Assembly (NCBI RefSeq): GCF_018918005.1
Contig: NZ_JAHLPR010000005.1
Location: forward strand, 93,890-157,889
Reading direction: 5' to 3'
Length of the DNA: 64,000 nucleotides
Origin: Paenibacillus sp. MSJ-34
Lineage (GTDB): Bacteria; Bacillota; Bacilli; Paenibacillales; Paenibacillaceae
Position numbers and translations under genes: made by a program. The notes under the pieces were generated by a model. That model did no database searches. It had not been told where the DNA came from and worked only from the letters and a program-made list of their open reading frames with translations. This document shows, piece after piece, positions 1 through 8,826 of the stretch (the stretch's first letter is position 1; the number at the start of each line of letters is the position of its first letter).

Positions 1-261
1 CTCTACATTATGGTTTGTCAGCCATAGGAGGACTTTCGATAAACCAGCTTCTTTGGATACATTCAATTTTTCATCTGCCACATCATGCAAAAGAGCGGCT
101 AATTCGCACACGAAGATATTTGCATGTTCGGCTTTGGCTAATTCAACAGCGAGCTTTCTAACACGTTGAATATGCCACCAATCATGCCCGCTCGGGTCAA
201 ATTCCAGTTGTTGTTTGGCAAACTTCTCTGCGGAATGAATAATGTCTTCCGGATGATTCAT
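1..261 (-). CDS. HD-domain phosphohydrolase, N-terminal part (runs off the window)
   Basis: Eighty-seven codons are open from an ATG at 261 to the window edge; the C-terminus lies outside. The protein starts MNHPEDIIH and carries SGHDWWHIQRV near residue 25 and ALLHDVAD near residue 65, the His and His-Asp pair of the HD metal-dependent phosphohydrolase superfamily, close to the YpgQ/YedJ type. That family hydrolyses nucleotides or other phosphate esters in the cytoplasm; the substrate here cannot be told. AGAGGTC sits about 8 bases upstream of the ATG, supporting the start. It points away from the AT-rich remnant that follows. Confidence 0.8.
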   Translation of the reverse strand, partial: MNHPEDIIHSAEKFAKQQLEFDPSGHDWWHIQRVRKLAVELAKAEHANIFVCELAALLHDVADEKLNVSKEAGLSKVLLWLTNHNVE

Positions 262-327
262 GAAACGACCTCTTTTCTTCTATAATTATCTTGTGATTTT
301 TCACGCCAATGATGGGAGACAGATGAT

Positions 328-696
328 ATGCAAAAAAATAAGCGCTTACTCGTTTCACTATTCATGGTACTAATAATCGCCGCTATTCTCGTACCCGTTT
401 AAATTTCAAGTTTATACACATCGTTTCAGCAAGTCGTATTAGATCCGTTACAAGGCAAGGAAATTACTTCGCTCAATATTACTAGGATATCATCTGAAGA
501 CAGAAAAGAAATGATCGTATCCGATAAGAGTATAACGCCGGTGCAGGACGACATGAAACATAGATTTGGCATCGTTATAGAAGATAGTAAAAAAAGAGTC
601 ACCATTTTTGATAATGATAAAAGCAAAAATAGACTAAATTCTTATAAAATTACAAATGATTTTAATATTGTGAATCTTGAAAATGTTTTTAAGTAA
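328..696 (+). pseudogene. Small exported protein gene broken by one nonsense codon
   Basis: ATG at 328 opens a reading frame with a signal-peptide-like start (MQKNKRLLVS, then a hydrophobic stretch) that hits TAA at 400-402 after 24 codons. The same frame then stays open from 403 to the TAA at 694-696 for 97 more codons, with no frameshift. The simplest reading is one substitution creating TAA in a gene of about 122 codons. The stretch is clearly richer in A and T than its neighbours, which suggests acquired DNA. I do not recognise the family. Readthrough or restart at the ATG at 511 is possible but no good ribosome site precedes it. Confidence 0.6.
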
Positions 697-708
697 TCAT
701 TGCGGAAC

Positions 709-822
709 CGGTACAAAGAGATTATCGAAAAAGGCCAGCTCGAACTGGACCAAGCGAACAAGGAACGGGACGCGGCTTTGCAGGCGGAGAAGGATGCGTT
801 GCCCCAAGATGAAGAGGGCTGA
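709..822 (+). pseudogene. C-terminal fragment of a lost gene (helical, charged)
   Basis: After the AT-rich remnant the base composition returns to that of the host and a frame without a start codon encodes RYKEIIEKGQLELDQ and on to DALPQDEEG, ending in TGA at 820-822. The charged, Ala/Glu-rich sequence looks like the C-terminal helix of a real protein whose front half was lost where the AT-rich DNA begins (near 700). Too short to assign. Confidence 0.35.
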
Positions 823-848
823 CGTTCCGCAACGGAGCGGCGCCGGTT

Positions 849-1550
849 CTACAGGTTGAATCTGTAGCCGACGCCCCAAATCGTTTCAATATGCTGCGGC
901 TTCGATGGGTTGCGCTCGATCTTCTCCCGCAGCCGGCTAATGTGAACCGTGACGGTCGCATTGTCGCCCATCGAATCCAGTCCCCATATGCGCTCGAACA
1001 GCTCGTCTTTGCGGAAGACCCGGTTCGGATGCGTCGCCAAATATAACAGCAAATCGTATTCCTTCGTAGTCAGAACGATTTCCTCATCCCTTACGAACAC
1101 TTTGCGCGACAACTTGTCGATGAGCAGTCCTTGCATGCGGATTTGATCTTTCGAATGCCCGGCATCGCCGCCATGGCCGCCGGTCAATCGCTCGAATCGG
1201 GCGAGATGGGCTTTGACCCGTGCGACCAATTCGCCAACGCTGAACGGTTTAATAATGTAATCGTCCGCTCCCAGACCCAAGCCCATAATTTTGTCGACTT
1301 CTTCTTTCTTGGCGGATACCATCAAAATCGGGATGTTCTTCGTTTCCCGAATCCGCCTGCAAATTTCGTAACCGTCGACGTTCGGCAGCATCAGGTCGAG
1401 CAGAATCAAGTCGTAATGTTCGCGGAGCGCCTTATCCAGCCCGACATCGCCGCTTCCGGCGATCTCGACCGCGAATCCGCTCGCTTCCAGATAGTCTTTC
1501 TGCACCTCGGCAATGACTTGCTCGTCTTCAATGATCAATATCGTTTTCAT
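849..1550 (-). CDS. OmpR/PhoB-family response regulator
   Basis: A 233-residue DNA-binding regulator. The receiver domain (about 1-115) has the acidic pair in IIEDE, the phosphate-accepting Asp52 in LLDLMLP and the Lys in IKPFS. The C-terminal winged helix (about 135-233) contains TTKEYDLLLYLATHPNR and ends GVGYRFNL. I chose the ATG at 1550 (MKTILIIEDE), with GGTGAAG just upstream, over a GTG at 1565. It overlaps the kinase gene by 23 bases, so the two are translationally coupled. It is the last gene of a five-gene operon and probably acts on the 11-bp repeats at 5582-5614 that head it. Confidence 0.9.
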   Translation of the reverse strand: MKTILIIEDEQVIAEVQKDYLEASGFAVEIAGSGDVGLDKALREHYDLILLDLMLPNVDGYEICRRIRETKNIPILMVSAKKEEVDKIMGLGLGADDYIIKPFSVGELVARVKAHLARFERLTGGHGGDAGHSKDQIRMQGLLIDKLSRKVFVRDEEIVLTTKEYDLLLYLATHPNRVFRKDELFERIWGLDSMGDNATVTVHISRLREKIERNPSKPQHIETIWGVGYRFNL

Positions 1551-3063
1551 ACGCTTCACCTTCACCTTCGCCTGAGCGCCCTTCCGATTTTTTCAAAGTA
1601 AACGCGATCCGCGTTCCCTGGCCCTCCGTACTGTCCGCCCACACTTTGCCGCCATGCTCCTCTACGATCTGCTTCACGATGGCCAATCCCAGGCCGCTGC
1701 CCCCTGTACTCGTATTGCGCGACGGGTCCGCCCGGTAGAAGCGCTCGAATATATAAGGCAACGATTGGACGCCGATGCCGCGCCCGTTATCCGCAATCGC
1801 GACCGTCACTTCCTCCCGCCCGTCCTGCAGCTCGAAGGTTACCGCGCCGTCTTGTTTATCCATATGCTTCAGGCTATTATCCACGATATTGGCGACGACC
1901 CTTCCCAGTTTCTCGCGGTCGGCAATCGCATATACGGGGCGGGCAAGGCGATCATACTTGAATATTACGCCCGCATTTTTCGGATTAAGGCGCAGTTCGT
2001 CCGCATAATCGTCCAGCATCGCATTGATGTCGACCTTTTCGAATAGAAACGGCAATCGTTTCAAATCCAGCTTGGAATACATCATTAATTCGTCGATTAA
2101 CCGATCCATATCCGACGTCTTCTTGTGAATCATATCGATATATTTCATCCGCTTCTCCGGCGTGTCGGCAATTCCGTCCCGCAGTCCTTCCACGCATCCG
2201 GTAATGGCGGTAATCGGCGTCTTAAGATCATGCGATATGTTCGAAACGAGTTCTTTCCGGTTCTCTTCGTATTGAAGCTGGATGCGGATCGATTCCCGCA
2301 GGCGCAGCCTCATTTCCTCGAAGGTCTGGCTTAATTCGCCGAGTTCGTCCTTCCTCCCCATCTTCAGTTCATGATCGAGATCGCCTTCCTTAATATGTTC
2401 CGCCGCTTTTTTCAGTTCGTTCAACGGCCGAATGATGCTGCGCGACACCAGATACGTTAACAGTCCGTTCGTCAGCCCGAGGACGACCAGCAAGAAAAGA
2501 AACAACAGCGGAAAGAACGATTGGGAGAATGCGGCATACTTGCCCGTATTTTCGAAAAAATAGACGGCTCCTTTGCTTTGGTCCGAATAGGTTGCTTGAT
2601 ATGCACTCACCGAATAGGAGTTGCCGTTCATTTCAAATTTATGATGTCCGTATCGCTTGCCGTACCCCCCGGATTCCAGCATGAAATCACTGATTCGCTC
2701 ATACAGGTCGGGGGTGTCGATCATAGAGGATGCGTAGATCAGCCGATGGTCCTTTTCCACGGCAAACCCCGACTTCACTTGGCGCATTTCTTCATCCGCC
2801 TTGCGCAAAAAGTCGTCGTCCGTTAACAAATCCGGGTTGTACCGGCTTACCAAGCCGAGCCCCTCCGACCATTGGTTCAATTGCATCATGCCGTTCGCAA
2901 ACTCTTGCAGCCTTCTTCCTTCGCGGATGGAAGATAGGCGATCATTGCCCATAAGATCTCTGAAGAACAAAGCGAACAGCAAAATGGAAGTCGACATAAA
3001 CACGACAATGGGAATGATGATCATGGCAATATAAGACAACAGCAGCTTCGTGCGAATGGACAT
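1528..3063 (-). CDS. Membrane sensor histidine kinase
   Basis: 511 residues: membrane segment about 10-35, extracytoplasmic sensor region about 36-180, second membrane segment about 183-207, HAMP linker about 208-260 (RPLNELKKAAEHI), dimerisation domain with phosphorylated His278 in SNISHDLKTP, and ATPase domain with N-box NIVDNSLKH, DNGRGIG and GGSGLGLAI. AAGGAG lies 8 bases before the ATG. Partner of the overlapping response regulator and downstream of an ABC-2 exporter, the usual arrangement for sensing envelope stress or a toxic peptide. The signal is unknown. Confidence 0.92.
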   Translation of the reverse strand: MSIRTKLLLSYIAMIIIPIVVFMSTSILLFALFFRDLMGNDRLSSIREGRRLQEFANGMMQLNQWSEGLGLVSRYNPDLLTDDDFLRKADEEMRQVKSGFAVEKDHRLIYASSMIDTPDLYERISDFMLESGGYGKRYGHHKFEMNGNSYSVSAYQATYSDQSKGAVYFFENTGKYAAFSQSFFPLLFLFLLVVLGLTNGLLTYLVSRSIIRPLNELKKAAEHIKEGDLDHELKMGRKDELGELSQTFEEMRLRLRESIRIQLQYEENRKELVSNISHDLKTPITAITGCVEGLRDGIADTPEKRMKYIDMIHKKTSDMDRLIDELMMYSKLDLKRLPFLFEKVDINAMLDDYADELRLNPKNAGVIFKYDRLARPVYAIADREKLGRVVANIVDNSLKHMDKQDGAVTFELQDGREEVTVAIADNGRGIGVQSLPYIFERFYRADPSRNTSTGGSGLGLAIVKQIVEEHGGKVWADSTEGQGTRIAFTLKKSEGRSGEGEGEAYENDIDH

Positions 3064-3090
3064 CTCGATTCTCCTTCGAGGCAGTTAAGG

Positions 3091-3840
3091 TCAATATTGT
3101 CTTTTCTCGAACAGATACCAACCTGCCATATAGGTTATTATACTAGCCGACAGTAAAAATGCGAATATATGGAACAATGTGCCGAAAGGCGTTCCGCTTC
3201 CCAACCATAACCGGTGCCAATCCGTGAAAGAGAAGATTGACCAGTCTGCGATTTGCGGATAAAAGAAAGGAAGCAGCTTGGCGGCAATATAGAGAATGAT
3301 GCATAGGACGAGCGCGCTGGAACTGCTTCGGAACCATTGAGCGATGAAAATGGCGAACATCGCAATGGCGGCCATCGCGACGAAAGCGGCGGCGTATGCG
3401 ATGATGCTGTTTCCAAGCCGGTCCGCTTGGAAGCCCCCGTTCATCAGAAAGCCGGACAAGGTGGATGCGATCCATATGACAGCGAGCAGAACGGCCAAAT
3501 ACATCCCGATGGCAAGCGCTTTGGATGCGAAAGCCTTCGACCGGGCGATTGGGCGCGTCAACAATTGCTTCATCGTGCGGGCGTCGATTTCCCCGGCAAA
3601 GATGTCGGCCGCAGTCATAAACAGAAACAGCGGCAGCAGCGCGGAAGTGAATACGCCGAGCATAAGGAGCGTGAAATCCGTGCCGCCGCCAAGCAAGACG
3701 CCGGTATTGCTCCGCATATTGCCAAGGAATATCGCCGCCGCTGCGGGAACAAGGACGGTCAGGGCGAGAATCCATTTCGTTTTTCTTTGGCGCAGCAGTT
3801 TCTCCGCTTCATTGAGCATGTTTGCGTATAAACTATGCAT
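3091..3840 (-). CDS. ABC-2 type transporter permease
   Basis: 249 residues with about six membrane segments and a short cytoplasmic start (NEAEKLLRQRKTKW), typical of ABC-2 permeases of exporters. The ATG at 3840 has GGGGAG 8 bases upstream; a GTG at 3849 would leave no spacing. The gene overlaps the end of the ATPase gene by 8 bases and the two should form one exporter. LLTRPIARSKAFASKALA after the first membrane segment is typical of the bacitracin/lantibiotic-exporter branch. The substrate is not known. Confidence 0.85.
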   Translation of the reverse strand: MHSLYANMLNEAEKLLRQRKTKWILALTVLVPAAAAIFLGNMRSNTGVLLGGGTDFTLLMLGVFTSALLPLFLFMTAADIFAGEIDARTMKQLLTRPIARSKAFASKALAIGMYLAVLLAVIWIASTLSGFLMNGGFQADRLGNSIIAYAAAFVAMAAIAMFAIFIAQWFRSSSSALVLCIILYIAAKLLPFFYPQIADWSIFSFTDWHRLWLGSGTPFGTLFHIFAFLLSASIITYMAGWYLFEKRQY

Positions 3841-4573
3841 GGGCAGCACTCCCCTTAGCTTGTTGGATTTCCGAGAGATAGAGCTGCTCGAGGGAAGTTT
3901 GGCCTTCCCCCGTCAGTTCCTCCATCGTGCCTTGCCGGATCAGGGAGCCGCCGTATAGAATGCCGATCCGGTTGCATTGCCGCTCCATCTCTTGGATTAA
4001 GTGGCTCGAGATGAGAAAGGCGATGCCTTTCTCCCGGGCAAGACGCCATACCAAGTTGCGAAACTCGACCCGTCCTTCGATATCCAGTCCGTTCGTAGGT
4101 TCGTCCAGGATCACGAGCTCCGGTTCGGAGAGAAGCGCAAGCGCGATCGCGAGCTTTTGTTTCATCCCGAGCGAGTAATTGCGAACTTTCTCATGCGCAT
4201 AAGGGGTCAAGCCGACGCATTCCAGCGTTTCCGCGATGCGCCCCGCCGGCAAATCGGGATAAAATCGGGCGGCCATTCTCATCTGATCGTAAGCGCTCAT
4301 ATATTCATAGGCGTCCGCCGTTTCAATGAGACAACCGACACGTTTCATCGCTTGTTCGAACCGTTCCGCAACCGGGTGACCGAATAACCGGACGTTCCCG
4401 CGATCGGGCGCGCATAATCCGGTGATCAATTTCAAAAGCGTCGTTTTCCCCGCTCCGTTCGGACCGAACAGCCCGAATATATCCCCTCTGTACACGGTTA
4501 TGCTAATATCCCGTATGCCGCGCCCGTTTCGATGCAGTTTGGCTGCTTGTTCCACTTCTATAATCGGCTCCAT
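3833..4573 (-). CDS. ABC transporter ATP-binding protein (BcrA-like)
   Basis: 246 residues with Walker A GPNGAGKTT near residue 38, signature YSLGMKQKL near 133, Walker B LVILDEPTNG and switch His in SSHL. The SLGMKQ signature is typical of the ATPases of lantibiotic and bacitracin immunity exporters. It energises the ABC-2 permease encoded next to it. ATG at 4573 follows GGGAGTG. It lies between an exported protein gene and its permease, all under the promoter region at 5571-5614. Confidence 0.9.
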   Translation of the reverse strand: MEPIIEVEQAAKLHRNGRGIRDISITVYRGDIFGLFGPNGAGKTTLLKLITGLCAPDRGNVRLFGHPVAERFEQAMKRVGCLIETADAYEYMSAYDQMRMAARFYPDLPAGRIAETLECVGLTPYAHEKVRNYSLGMKQKLAIALALLSEPELVILDEPTNGLDIEGRVEFRNLVWRLAREKGIAFLISSHLIQEMERQCNRIGILYGGSLIRQGTMEELTGEGQTSLEQLYLSEIQQAKGSAAHA

Positions 4574-4604
4574 TATGCCACTCCCTTTCCGGCTTTATGC
4601 CATG

Positions 4605-5519
4605 TTACGAACGGCGCCAGGAATGCTTCGCCAATTCGGGCTTGATCGTTTCCACGTTCTTGCCGTTCAAATCGACCGTGTCCGGAACGGTCCGGTTCAG
4701 TGCCGATAAACCGGCGTTCAGCGTGACGGCGATCTCATGCTCCGCTCCTCCCGCGTCCTTGCCTGTAACGACGACGGTTGCGGTTTGACGCTCAATATAA
4801 TTATCCTTATCGATTACGGCATCCAAATGTATGGACTGTACTTGAATCGCGTCTGTCAGCTTGGGAAGATCGACGCGGAAATCGGGCGATGCCTCCGCGG
4901 ATTCCGGTTGGTTATGCCAAGGGCCGAAATCTCCGGGATGAGAGCCTCCTGCATGCTTCAACATCAACGCACCGATCGCATTGACCGCGGCGGGAATCTG
5001 GCTTCCGTCCAGATGCAGCGAGACCAGCTTGCCGCCGTCCCTGCTGGCTTCCATCGTGACTTGATTCCGCAATTGCCCCATCAAGGCGTCGAGCACATGT
5101 TCCATATCGCTTTCTGCAAACGGCTTATCGCCGCGGTCGCGATGTTTCCGCTCTTTGCCGTCGTCTTCGATGACGCGGTATAGATCGCTATCGCCGGTTT
5201 TTACGATCGTTTTGTCCTTTTCGCGATAAGTACTGATTGCAATATCCTCTGTTCCCGCATTCACGCGCACGTCCGCGCTCGCGGCCTCTTGCTGGCGGCT
5301 TGCTTTGACGGACGACTCGATATTCAATACGTTCGTACCGTTGTCCGCTACCGATACGCTAACGTCGGCGGTAACGCTGGCGATCGAGTGCATGTTCTTA
5401 ACCGCCGATTTATAAGCCTCGTAACCTGAACCGCTCGCCTTCACGGACAAGCCGCTTTGAACCAGCAGCAACGCTCCTATTCCGACGCCCGCCGCCATCA
5501 CTAACCATTTTTTTTGCAT
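4605..5519 (-). CDS. Exported protein of unknown function, first gene of the ABC/two-component operon
   Basis: 304 residues. The N-terminus (MQKKWLVMAAGVGIGALLLV, then SVKASG) is a signal peptide or signal anchor. The rest alternates beta-rich stretches (TADVSVSVADNG, RQTATVVVTGKDAGG) with a charged HRDRGDKPF loop, compatible with a LolA/LppX-like beta sandwich, but I cannot assign a family. GGAGGG lies 7 bases before the ATG at 5519, so that start is preferred to a TTG at 5534 that lies inside the ribosome site. Being exported and co-transcribed with an exporter and a sensor kinase, it may bind the transported compound or feed the sensor; that is inference. Confidence 0.7.
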   Translation of the reverse strand: MQKKWLVMAAGVGIGALLLVQSGLSVKASGSGYEAYKSAVKNMHSIASVTADVSVSVADNGTNVLNIESSVKASRQQEAASADVRVNAGTEDIAISTYREKDKTIVKTGDSDLYRVIEDDGKERKHRDRGDKPFAESDMEHVLDALMGQLRNQVTMEASRDGGKLVSLHLDGSQIPAAVNAIGALMLKHAGGSHPGDFGPWHNQPESAEASPDFRVDLPKLTDAIQVQSIHLDAVIDKDNYIERQTATVVVTGKDAGGAEHEIAVTLNAGLSALNRTVPDTVDLNGKNVETIKPELAKHSWRRS

Positions 5520-5570
5520 ATTGATTCCCTCCAATCGGTTGTTCGCCGGATGATTCCGGCTTCATATTTG

Positions 5571-5614
5571 ATGATACCCGGCGGCTCTAAACCCCCTATA
5601 AACGAAATCTAAAC
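5571..5614 (-). promoter_or_regulatory. Operator/promoter region with three 11-bp direct repeats
   Basis: Read on the minus strand, GTTTAGATTTC, GTTTATAGGGG and GTTTAGAGCCG follow one another without gap (5614 to 5582). Each starts GTTTA, giving exactly one helical turn per copy, the hallmark of OmpR-family regulator sites. A possible -10 TATCAT lies at 5576-5571; its -35 slot would fall in the middle repeat. The likely binder is the response regulator at 849-1550. Confidence 0.6.
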
Positions 5615-5649
5615 AAAGTATAAAATCGGAATCGACCGATGTTTTCGCC

Positions 5650-5700
5650 GAAAAACAAAAAAGAGCATCCCGCGGATATCGATTTTCGCGGAAGCTCTTT
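5650..5700 (-). terminator. Intrinsic terminator of the DUF7010-like gene
   Basis: AAAGAGC (5700-5694) pairs with GCTCTTT (5666-5660), with an inner CCGCG/CGCGG stem, and on the minus strand it is followed by a T-rich run interrupted by one G. It separates the membrane protein gene at 5714 from the ABC operon promoter. Confidence 0.85.
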
Positions 5701-5713
5701 GGAAAAAGATTGA

Positions 5714-6292
5714 TTAAACAGATTTATTCACCGGATTGGAACGGATATAAGAGCCGGTTTCGGCAACAAGACCGATTACGGTGATGAGATAAACGAGCGT
5801 TAAGCCGAACGGAACAACCAGAAACGCTTGGTCCATGAAGATGTACCCGCCGATGAAGGCGACGAGGACGGTAGCGATTGTTTGAAATAGATAGGTTTTA
5901 CTTTTGTAAAGCCATACATACGGCAGAAAATGGGCTCCGCTCATCATGCCGATCGACATCGGAATCCATTCCGGATGTTCGATATAAATGACAACCCAAA
6001 TCGGAATGAAAAAGAGTTGAATGCCGCCGATCAAACCGCCGATGACACCGAGAGGATTCGACGACATGATATTGGCCTTCAACAGTTTTCCAAGCAAAGT
6101 GCCCAGCGGGAAAATGCTTCCCATGCCGATCACGGAGATAAGCGCCGTCAGCTTCTGCTCCAGAAAGAGTCCAAGCAAGCCCATCACAAACCAATATAAC
6201 GCGCCTATGATGAAAAGCGGATACGCTTTTTTGGCCGTTCGGATCAATTCGTCCTTGAGCTGATCCAAATTCATGCTTTGATATGAGTTCAT
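5714..6292 (-). CDS. Five- or six-helix membrane protein, DUF7010-like
   Basis: 192 residues beginning MNSYQSMNLDQLKDELIRTA, then about six hydrophobic segments (for example ALYWFVMGLLGLFL and FIGGYIFMDQAFLVV). It resembles a small Firmicutes membrane family that I know as DUF7010; no function is established. GGGGG 8 bases upstream supports the ATG at 6292 over one at 6307. It stands alone with its own terminator, next to a GntR regulator that could be its regulator. Confidence 0.6.
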   Translation of the reverse strand: MNSYQSMNLDQLKDELIRTAKKAYPLFIIGALYWFVMGLLGLFLEQKLTALISVIGMGSIFPLGTLLGKLLKANIMSSNPLGVIGGLIGGIQLFFIPIWVVIYIEHPEWIPMSIGMMSGAHFLPYVWLYKSKTYLFQTIATVLVAFIGGYIFMDQAFLVVPFGLTLVYLITVIGLVAETGSYIRSNPVNKSV

Positions 6293-6348
6293 CTTATACG
6301 CCCCCATTAACTATGGAATATTTCGCTTATTATACTATATCTGACGCG

Positions 6349-7026
6349 TTATTGCGGGCGCAGCATATTGAACAGCAGGGATACATCATTGGCTGAGCCT
6401 ACGGTAATGACCGTTTTGTGCGCCGGTTCGGCGAAGCGTTTCACCGAGTCCGCTTGGTCCAGAGTTGTGACGATGACGTCCGTGTTGCGCACCGCATCGT
6501 GCAGCATTTCCTCGGGCGACGAGATGTCAATCGTTTGAATGTCCGCGTCGGTCGTCCGTTTAATTTCGTCCAGGTAGAAGAAGCAGGAACTCGATTTGCA
6601 TTCGAAGAATAGATAGCGTTTCTTCTTCTTCAGCGGTTGGCCGAAGAGCTGCATGTAGGCGAAACCGGACAACAGCACATTCTCGGTAGGATACCCTGCC
6701 TCGTAAGCCTCTTTAATCATTTTCTCCACGAACCCGAAATATGGATTGTTTCGTTTAAATTGCTCGATCTTGGCTTGATCGGCAACCTGAGTCCCCCGTC
6801 CCTTCTGAATCGTCAGGAGGCCTTCCTCTTTTAATTGAGAGTACACCCATTGGATCGTATTGCGATTAATGGAAAGCCGATCTGCGAGCTGATTGGTGGA
6901 AGGCAGCGTATCCCCCGGTTTCAGCAAGTCTTTCCCTATTAACCATTTGATTTGCTCCTTCATTTGCACATTGATCGGCAAGGGGGAGCGGGAATCGATT
7001 GTAAATAGCAAGTCTGAATGTTCCAT
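6349..7026 (-). CDS. GntR-family transcriptional regulator with an unusual C-terminal domain
   Basis: 225 residues. Residues 10-80 are a GntR winged helix (LPINVQMKEQIKWLI, LPSTNQLADRLSINRNTI, KGRGTQVAD) of the YhcF/YtrA type. Unlike YtrA proteins it has about 140 further residues with YLFFECKSSSCFFYLDEI and repeated VIVTTLD, VITVGSAND segments that look like an alpha/beta sensing domain. That resembles the periplasmic-binding-like halves of other repressors, but the match is not certain. Transcribed away from trxA. Effector unknown. Confidence 0.75.
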   Translation of the reverse strand: MEHSDLLFTIDSRSPLPINVQMKEQIKWLIGKDLLKPGDTLPSTNQLADRLSINRNTIQWVYSQLKEEGLLTIQKGRGTQVADQAKIEQFKRNNPYFGFVEKMIKEAYEAGYPTENVLLSGFAYMQLFGQPLKKKKRYLFFECKSSSCFFYLDEIKRTTDADIQTIDISSPEEMLHDAVRNTDVIVTTLDQADSVKRFAEPAHKTVITVGSANDVSLLFNMLRPQ

Positions 7027-7174
7027 TGCAGGGCACCCAACCTTCTCAGTTAACTAGTAATCCAGATATGTTAAGCTTAAACAATGAACCGCGAAAAATC
7101 AAGGAGCACGAAGGAAGGATGACAAAACGGAGCATAAATATTGCATAGATGCCGCAATACCGTGATAGATGGAG

Positions 7175-7203
7175 TTGACAATTCCGGCAAAAAGGAATAT
7201 TAT
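7175..7203 (+). promoter_or_regulatory. SigA promoter of trxA-trxB
   Basis: TTGACA (7175-7180), a 17-base spacer and TATTAT (7198-7203) give a near-consensus housekeeping promoter. About 55 bases of AT-rich leader follow before the trxA ribosome site GGGAGGAAAG. Confidence 0.85.
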
Positions 7204-7267
7204 AAATAACAAGTTAACCAAACAACTATGTAATTGTACAATAAACAAAAATAGGGAGGAAAGAAAC

Positions 7268-7588
7268 ATGTCTGTTACAGCATTAACGAAAGATTCGTTT
7301 CAAGAGCAAATTCAAAACGGAGTGACGCTTGTCGATTTCTGGGCGGCTTGGTGCGGTCCTTGCAAAGTTCAAATGCCGATCGTCGAGCAACTGTCGGAAG
7401 AAATGAAAGGAACGGCCTCGTTCGCGAAAGTGAATGTCGACGAAGAGTTTGAAATCGCGTCCCGCTTCGGGATTACGGGCATTCCTACGATGATTCTGTT
7501 TAAAGACGGGCAAGCCGTGGACAAAATGGTTGGATTAACGCCGGCGCGCGCCATTCAAGCGAAAATATTAGAACACGCTAGCAACTAA
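7268..7588 (+). CDS. trxA: Thioredoxin
   Basis: 106 residues, the usual thioredoxin length. The active site is FWAAWCGPCK with Cys29 and Cys32; the cis-proline loop is GITGIPTMILFKDG. It reduces cytoplasmic protein disulfides and is itself reduced by the reductase encoded 64 bases downstream. AGGGAGG precedes the ATG. An in-frame upstream extension from 7169 has no ribosome site and is not used. Transcribed from a near-consensus SigA promoter. Confidence 0.97.
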   Translation: MSVTALTKDSFQEQIQNGVTLVDFWAAWCGPCKVQMPIVEQLSEEMKGTASFAKVNVDEEFEIASRFGITGIPTMILFKDGQAVDKMVGLTPARAIQAKILEHASN

Positions 7589-7651
7589 CGGAGCGGAAAC
7601 AACGGGGCTGGAACTTCGGAATGCAAAGATGAACGGATGGAGGGAAACGAA

Positions 7652-8596
7652 ATGTATACATCGATCGTAATCGGAACCGGGCCGAGCGGATTGACGGCGG
7701 CCATTTATTTGGCGCGGGCGGGCTTGAACCCGCTCGTGATCGAAGGGCCGGAGCCGGGAGGGCAACTGACGACGACGACGGAGGTGGAGAACTTCCCCGG
7801 CTTCCCCGAAGGCGTCATGGGACCGGAACTGATGGACAATATGCGCAAGCAAGCGGAACGCTTCGGCGCGGAATTCCGCAGGGGCTGGGTCAACGAAGTC
7901 GATACGTCGCAAAGGCCTTTTAAACTGCAAGTGGAGGGCATCGGTGAATTATCGGCGGAGACGCTGATTATATCTACCGGAGCTTCCGCCAAGCTGCTCG
8001 GGATTCCCGGCGAGAAGGAAAGCATGGGCCGCGGCGTCAGCACATGCGCGACATGCGACGGCTTCTTCTTCCGCGGGAAGAAAATTATCGTTGTCGGCGG
8101 CGGCGATTCCGCGATGGAGGAAGCGAATTTCTTGACGCGTTTCGCGACGGAAGTTCGTCTGGTGCATCGCCGCGAGGAACTGCGCGCCTCGAAAATTATG
8201 CAGGATCGCGCGCGCGCGAACGAGAAAATCGCTTGGAGCTTGAACAGAACGCCGCTCGAGGTCGTTTCCGGAGATAACGGCGTGCAAGGATTGAAAGTGC
8301 GCAACAACGAGACCGGCGCCGAGGAAGTGATCGAAGCGGACGGCATCTTCGTCGCGATCGGGCATACGCCGAACACCGGCTTCCTGAACGGCCAGCTCGA
8401 TACCGACGATCTCGGCTACTTGCTCGTACGTCCCGGCACGACCGAGACGAACATTCCCGGCGTATTCGCTTGCGGAGACGTGCAAGACCATCAATACCGA
8501 CAGGCGATTACGGCAGCCGGCAGCGGGTGCATGGCCGCGCTCGATTGCGAGAGATTTCTTGAATCCAATCCGCTGCAAGAAGCGGTTCATTCTTGA
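7652..8596 (+). CDS. trxB: Thioredoxin reductase
   Basis: 314 residues: FAD-binding GTGPSGLTAAIYLARAG at the N-terminus, redox CATCDG with Cys132 and Cys135, NADPH-binding VVGGGDSAMEEA, and the C-terminal FAD motif GVFACGDVQD. Transfers electrons from NADPH through FAD to thioredoxin. Start ATG at 7652 with GGAGGG 8 bases upstream. Pairing trxA with trxB in one operon is less common than separate loci, but the spacing and the single terminator after trxB argue for it. Confidence 0.97.
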   Translation: MYTSIVIGTGPSGLTAAIYLARAGLNPLVIEGPEPGGQLTTTTEVENFPGFPEGVMGPELMDNMRKQAERFGAEFRRGWVNEVDTSQRPFKLQVEGIGELSAETLIISTGASAKLLGIPGEKESMGRGVSTCATCDGFFFRGKKIIVVGGGDSAMEEANFLTRFATEVRLVHRREELRASKIMQDRARANEKIAWSLNRTPLEVVSGDNGVQGLKVRNNETGAEEVIEADGIFVAIGHTPNTGFLNGQLDTDDLGYLLVRPGTTETNIPGVFACGDVQDHQYRQAITAAGSGCMAALDCERFLESNPLQEAVHS

Positions 8597-8622
8597 TCAC
8601 ATGGACATAGAACGGTGCCCCA

Positions 8623-8663
8623 AGCCCGGTACAGCCTTTCCAACGGCTGATACCGGGCTTTTG
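8623..8663 (+). terminator. Terminator after trxB
   Basis: AGCCCGGTA (8623-8631) pairs with TACCGGGCT (8651-8659), followed by TTTGCT. The loop contains a second small stem (AGCC/GGCT). It closes the thioredoxin operon. Confidence 0.8.
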
Positions 8664-8826
8664 CTCGTGGGGCCGTTTGCTGATGCGGAGGCGAACGGGT
8701 TCATTTTTTACTAATTAAGGCACATTTTGTTGCTATCCGCACAAGTTTTTTATAAAGTCAGTATTGAGCGGTTTATTTATGTTACGCCAAAGCTGCTGCG
8801 ATGGAGTGTGGAAAGGTTGAGACAGG

